Source: Pseudomonas taiwanensis DSM 21245
Lineage (GTDB): Bacteria > Pseudomonadota > Gammaproteobacteria > Pseudomonadales > Pseudomonadaceae
DNA: 58,340 nt
Direction: 5' to 3'
Assembly (NCBI RefSeq): GCF_000425785.1
Contig: NZ_AUEC01000035.1
Span: 1 to 58,340, forward strand
A program made the translations under genes and the position numbers. The notes under the pieces were generated by a model, which saw only the letters and a program-made list of their open reading frames with translations, made no database searches and was not told the origin of the DNA. The stretch's first letter is position 1, and every line of letters begins with the position of its first letter. Shown here in pieces: positions 1 through 8,103 of the stretch.

Positions 1-2
1 GC

Positions 3-150
3 TGTCAACCTTCTTGCCAACCGCCACCGACTTCGAGATCGAAGCCCTTCCGATACTACCTGAAAATTTAACTCTTTGATTAACAAAGCGTTTCTTTTTC
101 GACCACGTCGGAAGAGGTGCGCATTATAAGGGGATTCGAAGGCCCGTCAA
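3..150 (-). promoter_or_regulatory. Stable-RNA (likely rRNA operon) promoter and leader, reading off the left edge
   Basis: On the minus strand TTGACG (145-150) is followed after 16 bp by TATAAT (123-128), then a GC-rich discriminator, GCGCACC. Near-consensus hexamers with such a discriminator are typical of stringently controlled rRNA/tRNA promoters. Further down the leader a second perfect -35, TTGACA (3-8), sits at the window edge with its -10 outside. Serial promoters of this kind precede 16S genes in Pseudomonas as far as I recall. No structural RNA is inside the window, so the rRNA assignment is inference; a tRNA operon is the alternative. Confidence 0.6.
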
Positions 151-220
151 CCCCCCCCTGTCGCAGAAACCCACACCCCCCCCTCATAGAGAAGCAATGC
201 TTGCGGCCCGACCGATCAAT

Positions 221-238
221 TGCGCACTATAGTGCACA
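221..238. promoter_or_regulatory. 18-bp palindromic operator upstream of the rhtA-like gene
   Basis: TGCGCACTATAGTGCACA is palindromic except for one position pair and contains the perfect 12-mer GCACTATAGTGC. It lies 30 bp before the ATG at 269. Two further matches to TGnGCAnTATAnTGCnCA lie at 8661-8678 and 8690-8707, beside an XRE-cupin regulator gene. The TATAGT core could serve as a -10 element, so binding would be expected to repress; that is inference. Confidence 0.6.
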
Positions 239-268
239 TCACCCCTCTCCCAGGATCGCAACACAGCA

Positions 269-1156
269 ATGAACACCCAATCCCGCAGTCTGGCCGCCAC
301 CCTTTTCCCGATAGGCCTGCTGCTTATTGCCATGGCATCGATTCAATCTGGCGCCTCGCTTGCCAAGAGCATGTTTCCGATCATCGGCGCACAAGGCACT
401 ACCACACTGCGGCTGGTTTTTGCGTCCGTGATCATGCTGCTCATCCTGCGCCCCTGGCGAGCACGCATTACCGCCACCACGCTGCGCAATGTGATCATCT
501 ATGGCATGGCGCTGGGCGGCATGAACTTCCTCTTCTATATGTCCCTGCAAACCGTCCCTCTGGGCATCGCCGTAGCACTGGAATTCACCGGCCCCCTGGC
601 CGTGGCGCTGTTCGGCTCACGTCGAGCCATCGACTTCCTGTGGGTTGGCCTGGCCACTCTAGGGTTAGTGCTACTGATCCCTGCCGGCCATGGCGGCCAG
701 TCGCTGGACCTTGTGGGTGCCACCTACGCTCTGGGAGCTGGCGTGTGCTGGGCGCTCTATATTCTGTTCGGCCAACGTGCCGGCGCCGAGCACGGTATCC
801 AAGGGGCTGCGCTGGGTGTAGTGGTCGCCGCCATCTTCGTGGCGCCTATCGGTATCGTCCACGCCGGCAGCGCCCTGCTGACACCTGCCGTGATCCCGCT
901 AGCCCTGGGTGTCGCCATCCTGTCGACCGCCCTGCCCTATAGCCTGGAAATGATCGCACTCACGAAAATGCCCGCGCGCACCTTTGGCACCTTGATGAGC
1001 ATCGAGCCTGCGGTCGCCGCGATGTCAGGGCTGGTGTTCCTGGGCGAGGTCCTGACATTCACTCAGTGGCTGGCCATCGCGGCGATCATTACCGCTTCGG
1101 TGGGTGCCACACTGTCGATGCGCAGGGAAGCGAATCCTCCTGTCGCCGCCGACTGA
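269..1156 (+). CDS. rhtA: RhtA-like EamA/DMT family exporter
   Basis: A 295-residue inner-membrane protein with about ten hydrophobic segments and the two-repeat layout of the EamA (drug/metabolite transporter) family. The N-terminal stretch around residues 20-50 (AMASIQSGASLAKSMFP, then G-T-TLRL) closely resembles the threonine/homoserine exporter RhtA of E. coli. Substrate export of threonine, homoserine or related amino acids is inferred from that likeness. The ATG at 269 follows an AGGA about 14 nt upstream, a rather distant ribosome site. It stands alone, with an 18-bp palindromic operator immediately upstream that it shares with another exporter gene at 8751, so it is probably controlled by the XRE-cupin regulator encoded at 8104-8637. 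The family call is firm; the exact substrate is not. Confidence 0.88.
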   Translation: MNTQSRSLAATLFPIGLLLIAMASIQSGASLAKSMFPIIGAQGTTTLRLVFASVIMLLILRPWRARITATTLRNVIIYGMALGGMNFLFYMSLQTVPLGIAVALEFTGPLAVALFGSRRAIDFLWVGLATLGLVLLIPAGHGGQSLDLVGATYALGAGVCWALYILFGQRAGAEHGIQGAALGVVVAAIFVAPIGIVHAGSALLTPAVIPLALGVAILSTALPYSLEMIALTKMPARTFGTLMSIEPAVAAMSGLVFLGEVLTFTQWLAIAAIITASVGATLSMRREANPPVAAD

Positions 1157-1345
1157 TATGAGAAATATTTTCATTTGAGACAGGATTAACCATTGTGGGC
1201 GCCCGCCGTGCTGATTAAGCTGTCACAGAATCATCATGTTTACGCTATCTACTGAGCCGAACACGGACGCTGGGGACATTTCAGGAAGAATTGACGCAAT
1301 TACGACAGGGCGACACCTGACAAGCCCTGCACAGTAAGGACAGGA

Positions 1346-1627
1346 ATGAAACGTATTTTGGTCATCCTGGCCATCTTCGCTATTGCTGGATGTGCCGCCA
1401 CAGCCAAGACTGAGGTCAAGAGAGGGAAGAAGGGCCTGCATATCAACTGCTCGGGGCTCTCCTCTTCATGGGACAACTGCTACAGCAAGGCCGCAAACTC
1501 GTGCAGCAAGCGAGGCTACAAAGTCATCGCGCGGTCCGGGGATACCGATGAAGAACCCGGGGATTACCTGTTCGGCATCAATCCCGCCGGCTATACCAGC
1601 CGCAGCATGATCGTCATCTGTAAATAA
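1346..1627 (+). CDS. Small cysteine-rich lipoprotein
   Basis: A 93-residue protein beginning with a lysine/arginine N-terminus, a hydrophobic core and a lipobox ending IAGC at Cys16, so it should be lipidated and anchored in the envelope. The mature part has four further cysteines (in INCSG, DNCYS, NSCSK and VICK), enough for two disulfides. The pattern C-SGLSSSWDNCY-K-A--C--RGY is one I associate with small Gram-negative lipoproteins of unknown function. A good ribosome site (AAGGACAGGA) precedes the ATG, and a strong terminator follows directly, so it is a single-gene unit. No function can be assigned. Confidence 0.75.
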   Translation: MKRILVILAIFAIAGCAATAKTEVKRGKKGLHINCSGLSSSWDNCYSKAANSCSKRGYKVIARSGDTDEEPGDYLFGINPAGYTSRSMIVICK

Positions 1628-1631
1628 GGAA

Positions 1632-1656
1632 GGGCAGCCCAAGTGCTGCCCTTTTT
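1632..1656 (+). terminator. Rho-independent terminator of the lipoprotein gene
   Basis: A perfect 7-bp stem, GGGCAGC (1632-1638) with GCTGCCC (1645-1651), a 6-nt loop and TTTTT follows the stop by a few bases. On the other strand it also lies just beyond the aminopeptidase gene and may act for both. Confidence 0.85.
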
Positions 1657-1676
1657 CGGTCGTGCAGAGGCTCACG

Positions 1677-3485
1677 TCACAACGGAGTTGTTCGCGCCTC
1701 CAGCCAAGTCAGTGCGTCACCCTGCAACAGCGGCGCGAGGCGCTCACGAACGATTAGGTGATAGCCATTCAACCATTCGCGTTCCTCCTCGGTTAGCGAC
1801 TCCGGGACAAGGCAACGTGTGTCGATCGGGCACAACGTCAAGGTCTCGAAAGACAGGAAGTCGCCGAACACACTCTTGCCCGCCTCACGGGTTGCCACCA
1901 AATTCTCGATTCGCACCCCCCAAGCACCCGGCCGGTAGGTGCCTGGCTCGATCGAACTGATCATCCCTGCCTGCATCGCAGTCTGCGGAGCCGCCGCCGC
2001 TTGGTAGGCAATCACCTGCGGACCTTCATGCACGTTCATGAAGTAGCCCACGCCATGCCCGGTACCATGGCCATAGTCGACCTGGTCAGCCCAGATCGGT
2101 GCACGCGCAATGGCATCAAGCAGCGGCGACAGGATGCCCCGTGGAAAGGTGGCGCGGGACAGCGCGATCATCCCCTTGAGCACACGCGTGCAGTCCTTTT
2201 TCTGTTCAAGACTCGGGGTACCCACAGGAACCATCCGGGTGATGTCGGTGGTGCCGCCAAGGTACTGCCCTCCGGAGTCTATCAACAGCAGGCCATCGCC
2301 CTCGATGACCGCATGGGACGCTTCGGTCGCGCGGTAATGCGGCATGGCACCGTTACCATTGAAGGCGGCAATGGTCGAGAAACTCAGCGAAACGAAGCCT
2401 GGACGACGTCGACGCGCAGCGCTCAATTTCTCATCGACAGTCAGCTCGGTTATCACCTCTTGGCCCTGCTGCGCCTCGAACCAGGCGAAGAATTCGCACA
2501 AGGCCGCTCCATCCTGCTCCATGACCTGCCGAATATGCCGCAGTTCCTCATCGCTCTTGCGCGATTTGCTAAGCGTCGTCGGGTTCAAACCTTCGATCAG
2601 TTGCACCCCTGCGTCCAGGTTATTCAACAGGCCGCAGGTCACGCGCGCCGGATCGACCAGCAGCCGGCTGCCGTGTGGCAGTCGCTTCAATGCCTCGTGG
2701 ACCGCGCTGTAATCACGTACTTCGATGCCATCCACTTCAAGCACATGACGCAAATGCTCATCGAGCTTGCTGGCCTCCACGAACAGAATTGCCTGGTCCT
2801 TGCCAATAAGTGCAAAGGCAACGAAGACCGGGTTGTATGAAACATCGCTTCCGCGCAAGTTGAACAGCCAGGCAATGTCATCCAAGGTCGCGATGAAATG
2901 CCAGTCTGCTCCCTTCTCCTGCAAGGCACCACGCAACTGGGCAAGTTTCTCGGCCCGGCTGACCGTGGCATAAGGAGGCAGGTGCTGATAGACCGGGTTG
3001 AAGGGCAGTTGCGGGCGCCCCTCCCAGACCTCTTCCAGCAGATCCTTGTCAGTGACAAGCCGCGCTTCGCGGGCTTTTAGCCGATCTTGAAGCTGTCGCG
3101 ACGAAGCCAGAGCCATGACCGCCCCATCCACGGCCACCGTGCCATCGAACGGAATATGTTCTCCCAACCATTCCAGCGCCCCAGGCTTGCCCGGCATCAG
3201 CTTCATCAGTTCGATGCCGCTTCCGGCCAGCTCTTTCTCGGCCTGCTCCCAATAACGGCTGTCGACCCATACCCCTGCAAAGCCTGCAGTCACCACCAAG
3301 GTGCCCACCGAGCCGTCAAAACCCGACAGCCAACGGCGCCCCTGCCAATAACCGGGCAAGTACTCGGACAAATGGGGGTCGGCCGAAGGCACCAGCAGGG
3401 CATCGACACCCTCCCGCGCCATGACTTCGCGCACGCGCGCCAGGCGCTCCGGCACACTTTGCTCAATCGTGGTCTGAACGTTCAT
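1677..3485 (-). CDS. pepP: Xaa-Pro aminopeptidase (M24B, aminopeptidase P family)
   Basis: A 602-residue cytosolic metallopeptidase. It carries two creatinase-type N-terminal domains (about 1-300), a pita-bread M24 catalytic domain (about 310-540) and a C-terminal extension, the layout of long aminopeptidase P proteins. The five metal ligands are all visible: Asp403 (LLIDSG), Asp414 (TTDITR), His477 (HGTGHG), Glu513 (SSIEPG) and Glu527 (RIENL). It should release N-terminal residues that precede proline. I start it at the ATG at 3485, giving MNVQTTIEQSVPERL; an open extension upstream has no family character. It is convergent with the lipoprotein gene and divergent from the DUF3182 gene. The symbol is by family only; Pseudomonas also has a shorter, canonical PepP. 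Confidence 0.9.
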   Translation of the reverse strand: MNVQTTIEQSVPERLARVREVMAREGVDALLVPSADPHLSEYLPGYWQGRRWLSGFDGSVGTLVVTAGFAGVWVDSRYWEQAEKELAGSGIELMKLMPGKPGALEWLGEHIPFDGTVAVDGAVMALASSRQLQDRLKAREARLVTDKDLLEEVWEGRPQLPFNPVYQHLPPYATVSRAEKLAQLRGALQEKGADWHFIATLDDIAWLFNLRGSDVSYNPVFVAFALIGKDQAILFVEASKLDEHLRHVLEVDGIEVRDYSAVHEALKRLPHGSRLLVDPARVTCGLLNNLDAGVQLIEGLNPTTLSKSRKSDEELRHIRQVMEQDGAALCEFFAWFEAQQGQEVITELTVDEKLSAARRRRPGFVSLSFSTIAAFNGNGAMPHYRATEASHAVIEGDGLLLIDSGGQYLGGTTDITRMVPVGTPSLEQKKDCTRVLKGMIALSRATFPRGILSPLLDAIARAPIWADQVDYGHGTGHGVGYFMNVHEGPQVIAYQAAAAPQTAMQAGMISSIEPGTYRPGAWGVRIENLVATREAGKSVFGDFLSFETLTLCPIDTRCLVPESLTEEEREWLNGYHLIVRERLAPLLQGDALTWLEARTTPL

Positions 3486-3709
3486 GCGCACTCCTGCGGA
3501 CACATCTTGGTTATTCCAGGATGAGGATAATGGAACAGCAGCCACGGTGTCGCAATCGTGGCGTCGACTCACGGCATGCAATGCCCATGACGCCCTGTAG
3601 GAACGAGACACTGCCTACGATCGAGCGGGACCACCGATCAGTTCCGGCTGAACTTACCGCAAGCCACAGCTTCACAAACTCTATATTCATCGCGCTCAGG
3701 CGGAAGCAC

Positions 3710-4819
3710 ATGGCACGTGTCACCGAGAAAACCACCGTGGTACTGCTCGACACCCGCGAGCACACCCCGGAACACGAACACAGCGTGCATCTGAAACTGG
3801 CCCAGGGCCTGGCCCAACTGCTGGGGTGCGAGACGGTCCTGTCCGACCTGCCACCGTCGCAACACGAGCAGTGCTACTACCTGCCTACCGAAACGCTGAT
3901 CGACCCGCAACGGTACACGGCGCTGGGCATTCACAGCGCGCGTGACCTGTTTGGCGGTTTGGTCAGCCATCCCTACATGGCGACGAAGGCAATCTCCCAT
4001 CCACTGCCGGCAAATGCCAGCTTCCCGCCCGGCTGGACCGACGACTTTGCCCGACAAGCCAGCGATGCGCTGCTGTGCGGCTACACCGTATTCAGCAAGT
4101 CCGATGCCCGCCGCGCAGCCCAGTTGTTGCTGCGCGACGGGCCAGTGCGGATCAAACCCGTCCTGTCGCGCGCCGGGCGTGGCCAGAAAGCCATCAGCGA
4201 ACTGGATGGACTGGAACCGCTATTGGCCAGCATGGACGACAAGGATCTGGCACTTTGGGGTCTGGTGCTTGAGGAAGACCTGAGCGACATACAGACCTTC
4301 AGCGTCGGCCAGGTACAGGTCGCAGGCCACACCTGCAGCTATCACGGCACCCAGCAGTTGACCCGTGATCACCAAGGGGAAGAGGTCTACGGCGGCTCAG
4401 AACTGGTCGTGGTACGTGCTGATTACCACGCCTTGCTGCAACTGCCCCTGGAAGACCATGTGCGCCTGGCGATCCGCCAGGCCATGATTTACGAGGAAGC
4501 CGCAGAGCAGCACTTTCCCGGTTTCATCGCATCGCGGCGCAACTATGACATCGCACGCGGGAGCAATGGCCAAGGCCGCCTGCGCAGCGGCGTGCTCGAG
4601 CAATCGTGGCGCGTCGGCGGCGCCAGCAGTGCAGAACTCCTGGCACTGCAGGCTTTCGCCGACGACCCGGCACTGCAGCAGGTCTGCGCCTCGACCCACG
4701 AAGTTTTCGGGCAACTTGAACTACCCACTGACGCCACCCTCTTCTACCAAGGAAACGACAGTGAACTCGGACAACTCAGCAAATTCGCACGGATTCGCCA
4801 CTATGAGTATTCAGAGTGA
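3710..4819 (+). CDS. DUF3182 family protein (ATP-grasp-like)
   Basis: A 369-residue cytosolic protein, MARVTEKTTVVLLDTREH at its start, which I recognise as the DUF3182 family common in Pseudomonas and Burkholderia. The middle (about residues 110-260) has an arrangement suggestive of an ATP-grasp fold, with VRIKPVLSRAGRGQ resembling a nucleotide-binding lysine loop and LVLEEDL further on; this is a weak impression. The ATG at 3710 is preceded by GGCGGAAG; in-frame sequence further upstream looks non-coding. Its last 17 bp overlap the start of the alpha/beta hydrolase gene, so the two are probably translationally coupled. Biochemical role unknown. Confidence 0.75.
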   Translation: MARVTEKTTVVLLDTREHTPEHEHSVHLKLAQGLAQLLGCETVLSDLPPSQHEQCYYLPTETLIDPQRYTALGIHSARDLFGGLVSHPYMATKAISHPLPANASFPPGWTDDFARQASDALLCGYTVFSKSDARRAAQLLLRDGPVRIKPVLSRAGRGQKAISELDGLEPLLASMDDKDLALWGLVLEEDLSDIQTFSVGQVQVAGHTCSYHGTQQLTRDHQGEEVYGGSELVVVRADYHALLQLPLEDHVRLAIRQAMIYEEAAEQHFPGFIASRRNYDIARGSNGQGRLRSGVLEQSWRVGGASSAELLALQAFADDPALQQVCASTHEVFGQLELPTDATLFYQGNDSELGQLSKFARIRHYEYSE

Positions 4820-5573
4820 ATCCGTTGATCTGCAGGTCGAAGGCGACAGCATAGCCGGCACTCTTGTCAGCCCCGGCAACAAGATGCCAGGCATTCTGTT
4901 CGTCCACGGCTGGGGCGGTAGCCAGCAACGGGACCTGGCCCGCGCCAGACAGATTACGGGACTTGGCTGCGTGTGCATGACCTTCGACCTGCGTGGCCAC
5001 GAAAATACCGCTAGCCAACGCCTGACCGTCACGCGCGAGCAGAACCTCCAAGACCTACTGGTGGCCTACGACCGCCTGGCCGGCCACCCGGCCGTCGATA
5101 GTAACGCTATCGCCATCATCGGAAGCAGCTACGGAGGCTACCTGGCAACCCTGCTGACCTTGCAGCGGCCCGTAAAATGGTTGGCCTTGCGCGTACCGGC
5201 AATGTACTGGGACGAGGATTGGCATAGCCCCAAGCAAACCCTCGACCGCCAGCGCCTCAACGCCTACCGCCAGCGCCCGCTTGGCCCGGACGACAACCGC
5301 GCCCTGGCGGCCTGTGCAGCGTTTCGCGGCGACGTGTTACTGGTCGAATCAGAGCAGGATGACTATGTCCCTCATACGACGATGATGAGTTATCGCTCAG
5401 CGTTCGTCAGCGCTCACTCGCTCACCCACCGCATTGTCGATGGAGCCGATCACGCGCTTTCCAGCGAGGAGAACCAAAAAGCCTACAGCTCGATCCTGAC
5501 GGCGTGGATCAGCGAAATGGTGATCGGTGCACGCCTCGACCGCTACCCGCATTATGCCCCGTGGTATGCCTGA
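4803..5573 (+). CDS. Alpha/beta hydrolase (dienelactone hydrolase-like)
   Basis: A 256-residue alpha/beta hydrolase. It shows an oxyanion segment, FVHGWGGS (33-40), the nucleophile elbow G-S-S-Y-G with Ser109, an acid in ESEQDDY (Asp186 or Asp187) and His217 in GADHAL, completing a catalytic triad. No signal peptide, so cytosolic. It begins inside the 3' end of the DUF3182 gene (17-bp overlap), implying a shared transcript and linked function; a hydrolase partnered with an ATP-grasp-like enzyme suggests making and breaking of an ester or amide, which is inference. Its 3' end overlaps the convergent ABM-domain gene by 22 bp. Substrate unknown. Confidence 0.8.
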   Translation: MSIQSESVDLQVEGDSIAGTLVSPGNKMPGILFVHGWGGSQQRDLARARQITGLGCVCMTFDLRGHENTASQRLTVTREQNLQDLLVAYDRLAGHPAVDSNAIAIIGSSYGGYLATLLTLQRPVKWLALRVPAMYWDEDWHSPKQTLDRQRLNAYRQRPLGPDDNRALAACAAFRGDVLLVESEQDDYVPHTTMMSYRSAFVSAHSLTHRIVDGADHALSSEENQKAYSSILTAWISEMVIGARLDRYPHYAPWYA

Positions 5574-5932
5574 CCCTCACCGATCTGGCAGTGCAGGTCT
5601 CCATCGGCGTCGCGCACCAGGCTGCACAATGCCTGGTAGGCGGCAAAGTTGACCCCCCGGGCCCGGTGTAGGCTCAACAGGTCGAAGAACGGCTCCTCGG
5701 CAAAGCACTCTGCAGCCGCTGCCCAGGCTTGGCGGGACTGCCATTGCAGGCACTGCAGCACCCGACTGCCATCGTCGCTGGTCTGGATGCTGACCCCTTG
5801 CAAGTCTTTGCAACGCACAGCCAACTCTTCGCTGCGCACGACCAGCGCCTGGGCCAACGCTGCCTGATGCGAGGCGGGCACTTGGTATTCGATCATCTGA
5901 GTGAACCACAGGGTTTGCGGTGTGGCTGTCAT
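5552..5932 (-). CDS. Antibiotic-biosynthesis-monooxygenase (ABM) domain protein, probable SoxR target
   Basis: A 126-residue protein with the small dimeric alpha+beta barrel pattern of ABM-domain proteins: an opening strand WFTQMIEYQV, a helix of alternating Ala/Glu, then a strand LQCLQWQSRQAW followed by the AECFAEEPFFDLLS helix. Such proteins are often cofactor-free quinol or heme oxygenases, or stress-linked proteins of unknown substrate. The ATG at 5932 has AAGGAG seven bases upstream, which fixes the start. A SoxR box lies in a 19-bp-spacer promoter facing this gene, with soxR divergent, so redox-cycling compounds probably induce it; from recall, P. aeruginosa SoxR also controls a monooxygenase gene. 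Family assignment moderate, regulation well supported by sequence. Confidence 0.7.
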   Translation of the reverse strand: MTATPQTLWFTQMIEYQVPASHQAALAQALVVRSEELAVRCKDLQGVSIQTSDDGSRVLQCLQWQSRQAWAAAAECFAEEPFFDLLSLHRARGVNFAAYQALCSLVRDADGDLHCQIGEGQAYHGA

Positions 5933-5975
5933 CAGCAGTCTCCTTGTCGAGGGCACTTGCTACAAGATGTTCGGC

Positions 5976-6006
5976 AGGGTAAAACCTCCAGTTAACTCAA
6001 GGTCAA
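5976..6006 (-). promoter_or_regulatory. SoxR box within a 19-bp-spacer promoter
   Basis: On the minus strand TTGACC (6001-6006) and TACCCT (5976-5981) are separated by 19 bp, the overlong spacing used by MerR-family activators. The spacer contains the interrupted palindrome CCTTGAGTTAACTGGAGG (5985-6002), close to the classical CCTCAAGTTAACTTGAGG. It points at the ABM-domain gene and sits between that gene and soxR. Confidence 0.8.
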
Positions 6007-6019
6007 GAGCTTTTTTAGC

Positions 6020-6472
6020 ATGCCAAGCAAGCCCCCTATCGCCGCTGACAAGCTGCTCAGTGTTGGCCAACTGGCGGCACGCAGCGGTGTCGCGGTGACG
6101 GCCCTGCACTTCTACGAGACCAAAGGGCTGATCCAGAGCACCCGCAACGCCGGGAACCAGCGCCGCTACTTGAGGGCGATGTTGCGTCGAGTCGCGGTGA
6201 TCAAGATGGCCCAGCGCCTGGGCATACCTTTAGCCGAAATTGCCGAGGCCCTTGCCGAGCTGCCCAGCGACCACACCCCCACCGCCGAGGACTGGCGGCA
6301 CCTCTCCGCACGCTGGCGCCAGGACTTGAATCGGCGGATCGACGAAATGATCAGGTTGCGCGACCAGCTCGATGGCTGCATCGGCTGCGGCTGCATGTCG
6401 TTGAAGGATTGCCCCTTGCGCAACCGTCAGGATCATCTGGCAGAAGAAGGCCCAGGGCCGCATCTGCCCTGA
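6020..6472 (+). CDS. soxR: Redox-sensing MerR-family activator SoxR
   Basis: A 150-residue MerR-family regulator. The winged helix lies at about residues 13-80 ([21 protein letters not shown]), then a dimerisation helix, then the [2Fe-2S] ligands Cys120, Cys123, Cys125 and Cys131 in the exact SoxR spacing C-x2-C-x-C-x5-C. Oxidation of that cluster by redox-active compounds triggers activation of target promoters. The SoxR box immediately upstream (5985-6002) faces the divergent ABM-domain gene. No soxS is present, as expected for pseudomonads. The gene's stop (6470-6472) abuts the stop of the convergent GlxA-type regulator with no base between. Confidence 0.95.
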   Translation: MPSKPPIAADKLLSVGQLAARSGVAVTALHFYETKGLIQSTRNAGNQRRYLRAMLRRVAVIKMAQRLGIPLAEIAEALAELPSDHTPTAEDWRHLSARWRQDLNRRIDEMIRLRDQLDGCIGCGCMSLKDCPLRNRQDHLAEEGPGPHLP

Positions 6473-7453
6473 TCAAGGCAACACGAATCTTCGCCGGTAC
6501 TCGCTGGGCGTCAGGCCAGTGACTCGCTGAAACACCTTACGAAAGGCGCCCGGATCCTGGTAGCCCACGCCCCAGGCAATCTGCTCAACCGTACGCCGGG
6601 TGAATTCCAACATCCGGCAGGCCTGCCCAACTCTCACTTGCTGGCAATATTCGGTCGGCCTGAGCCCCGTGGCGGCACGAAACCGCCGCAGAAACGTGCG
6701 CGCCTCAAGCCCGGCGCAGGCGGCCATGCTTGCCAGGTCGGCGTCGTGGGCTGCTCCGGCCTGGAGCCAGTGCTGAACCCTGAGCACAGCTTCGTCACCA
6801 TGATCCAGGCTCGGGCTGAACAGCGCCCCCGGCATTGGCGTGGAAACCGGCTCGACCGACAGGTAGCGTGCCGTCTCGCACGCCACCGAGGCGCCAAGAT
6901 AACGCTCAAGCAGACGCAGCCCCAGCTCAGTCCAGGCCATCAAGCCGGCTGACGTCATGATGTCGCCGTCGTCCAGCAGCGGCTGATTGGCCTCCACACG
7001 CACCTTGGGGAAACGCTGGGCCAAGGTATGCGCGTAGTTCCAGTGGGTACTGGCCGCGCGCCCGTCGAGCAGCCCGCTGGCGGCAATGAAGAACACCCCG
7101 ATGCACACCGACGCCAATACCGTACCCCGGTCATGCCAGTGACACAGTGGCAAGCGGTGACGCTCCAGTACCTCAGGCACTGGCATCGACTCCAGACTCG
7201 GCGGAATGATCAGCACCCGCAGCCCATGCCCTTCGCGCCCCGGCTCATCGGCAATACAGCGCAATTGCCCGGTCTCGTCCAACTGCCAATGGCTGACACG
7301 CACGCGTGGCAGGTCGTCAGCCCCCAACTCGGCCGCCACACGGTTGGCAACGGTGAACAGGTCATCGAGGCCATGCACCGCCGCACGCTGTGCGCCAGGA
7401 TAGATCAGCAGGCCGATCTCCAGGCTGCCAGGGTTGTCAGTTTTTGCCGCCAT
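6473..7453 (-). CDS. GlxA-family transcriptional regulator (DJ-1/PfpI domain + AraC HTH)
   Basis: A 326-residue regulator. Residues about 10-190 form a DJ-1/PfpI-like sensor domain with SVCIGVFFIAASGLLDGR at the nucleophile-elbow position; the C-terminal 100 residues are an AraC DNA-binding domain with both helix-turn-helix units (DADLASMAACAGLEARTFLRRF and RTVEQIAWGVGYQDPGAFRKVF). Members usually control catabolic genes for amines or amino acids. It is divergent from the isochorismatase-like hydrolase gene across 82 bp that contain an interrupted inverted repeat (TCAGG...CCTGA), a plausible operator, so the hydrolase is the likeliest target. The inducer is unknown. Confidence 0.85.
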   Translation of the reverse strand: MAAKTDNPGSLEIGLLIYPGAQRAAVHGLDDLFTVANRVAAELGADDLPRVRVSHWQLDETGQLRCIADEPGREGHGLRVLIIPPSLESMPVPEVLERHRLPLCHWHDRGTVLASVCIGVFFIAASGLLDGRAASTHWNYAHTLAQRFPKVRVEANQPLLDDGDIMTSAGLMAWTELGLRLLERYLGASVACETARYLSVEPVSTPMPGALFSPSLDHGDEAVLRVQHWLQAGAAHDADLASMAACAGLEARTFLRRFRAATGLRPTEYCQQVRVGQACRMLEFTRRTVEQIAWGVGYQDPGAFRKVFQRVTGLTPSEYRRRFVLP

Positions 7454-7535
7454 AGTGTCGTTCGCGCCAATCCTCAGGTCAGTGCGTACAGCCTATAACT
7501 ATGGCCTGACAACGACTACTGCCACAGGAGGCAAC

Positions 7536-8084
7536 ATGAGCAAGCACGCCCTGATCATCATCGATATCCAGAACGACTACTTCCCCGGCGGCAAGTGGCC
7601 TCTCGACGGTGTCGAAGCCGCTGCCGACAACGCTGCACGACTGCTCGCCGCCGCCCGTGCGCGACGCGATCTGGTGGTGCATGTTCGCCACGAGTTCGAA
7701 AGCGCTGATGCACCGTTCTTCGCCCCTGGCTCGACCGGTGCCCACTTTCACAAGAAAGTCGCCCCCCTGGACGGTGAGCCAGAGGTGCTCAAGCACAAGG
7801 TCAACGCGTTCCTCGACACCTCGCTCAAGCGCACCCTGGATCAACACGGTGTAAAAAGTCTGACCATCGTCGGCAGCATGAGTCACATGTGCATCGACGC
7901 CGCTACTCGTGCCGCCGCCGACTATGGCTATGCAGTCACGGTGGCGCACGATGCCTGCGCGACGCTGCCACTGGAGTTCGATGGCAAGCAGGTTCCAGCG
8001 GTCGATGTGCATGCCTCGGCCATGGCCGCACTGGCATTCGCCTATGCCAAGGTGTTGAAGACCGACGACTTGCTGGGGCAGTGA
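7536..8084 (+). CDS. Isochorismatase-like cysteine hydrolase
   Basis: A 182-residue cysteine hydrolase of the isochorismatase/nicotinamidase superfamily. The triad is visible as Asp10 (IIDIQNDYF), Lys86 or Lys88 (LKHKVNAF) and Cys119 in GSMSHMCIDA. The substrate is not determinable: nicotinamidase, N-carbamoyl hydrolase and other amidases share this fold. The ATG at 7536 follows a strong AGGAGG ribosome site. Divergent from a GlxA-type regulator, which probably controls it; end to end with the XRE-cupin regulator gene at 8104 (convergent, 19 bp apart). Confidence 0.87.
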   Translation: MSKHALIIIDIQNDYFPGGKWPLDGVEAAADNAARLLAAARARRDLVVHVRHEFESADAPFFAPGSTGAHFHKKVAPLDGEPEVLKHKVNAFLDTSLKRTLDQHGVKSLTIVGSMSHMCIDAATRAAADYGYAVTVAHDACATLPLEFDGKQVPAVDVHASAMAALAFAYAKVLKTDDLLGQ

Positions 8085-8103
8085 AACCGGACCATACCTA
8101 CGG

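Noticed and set aside
220..942. 240-codon plus-strand frame overlapping rhtA
   Set aside because: Different frame from a clear membrane transporter; His/Arg/Pro-rich translation, and the start lies beside the operator.
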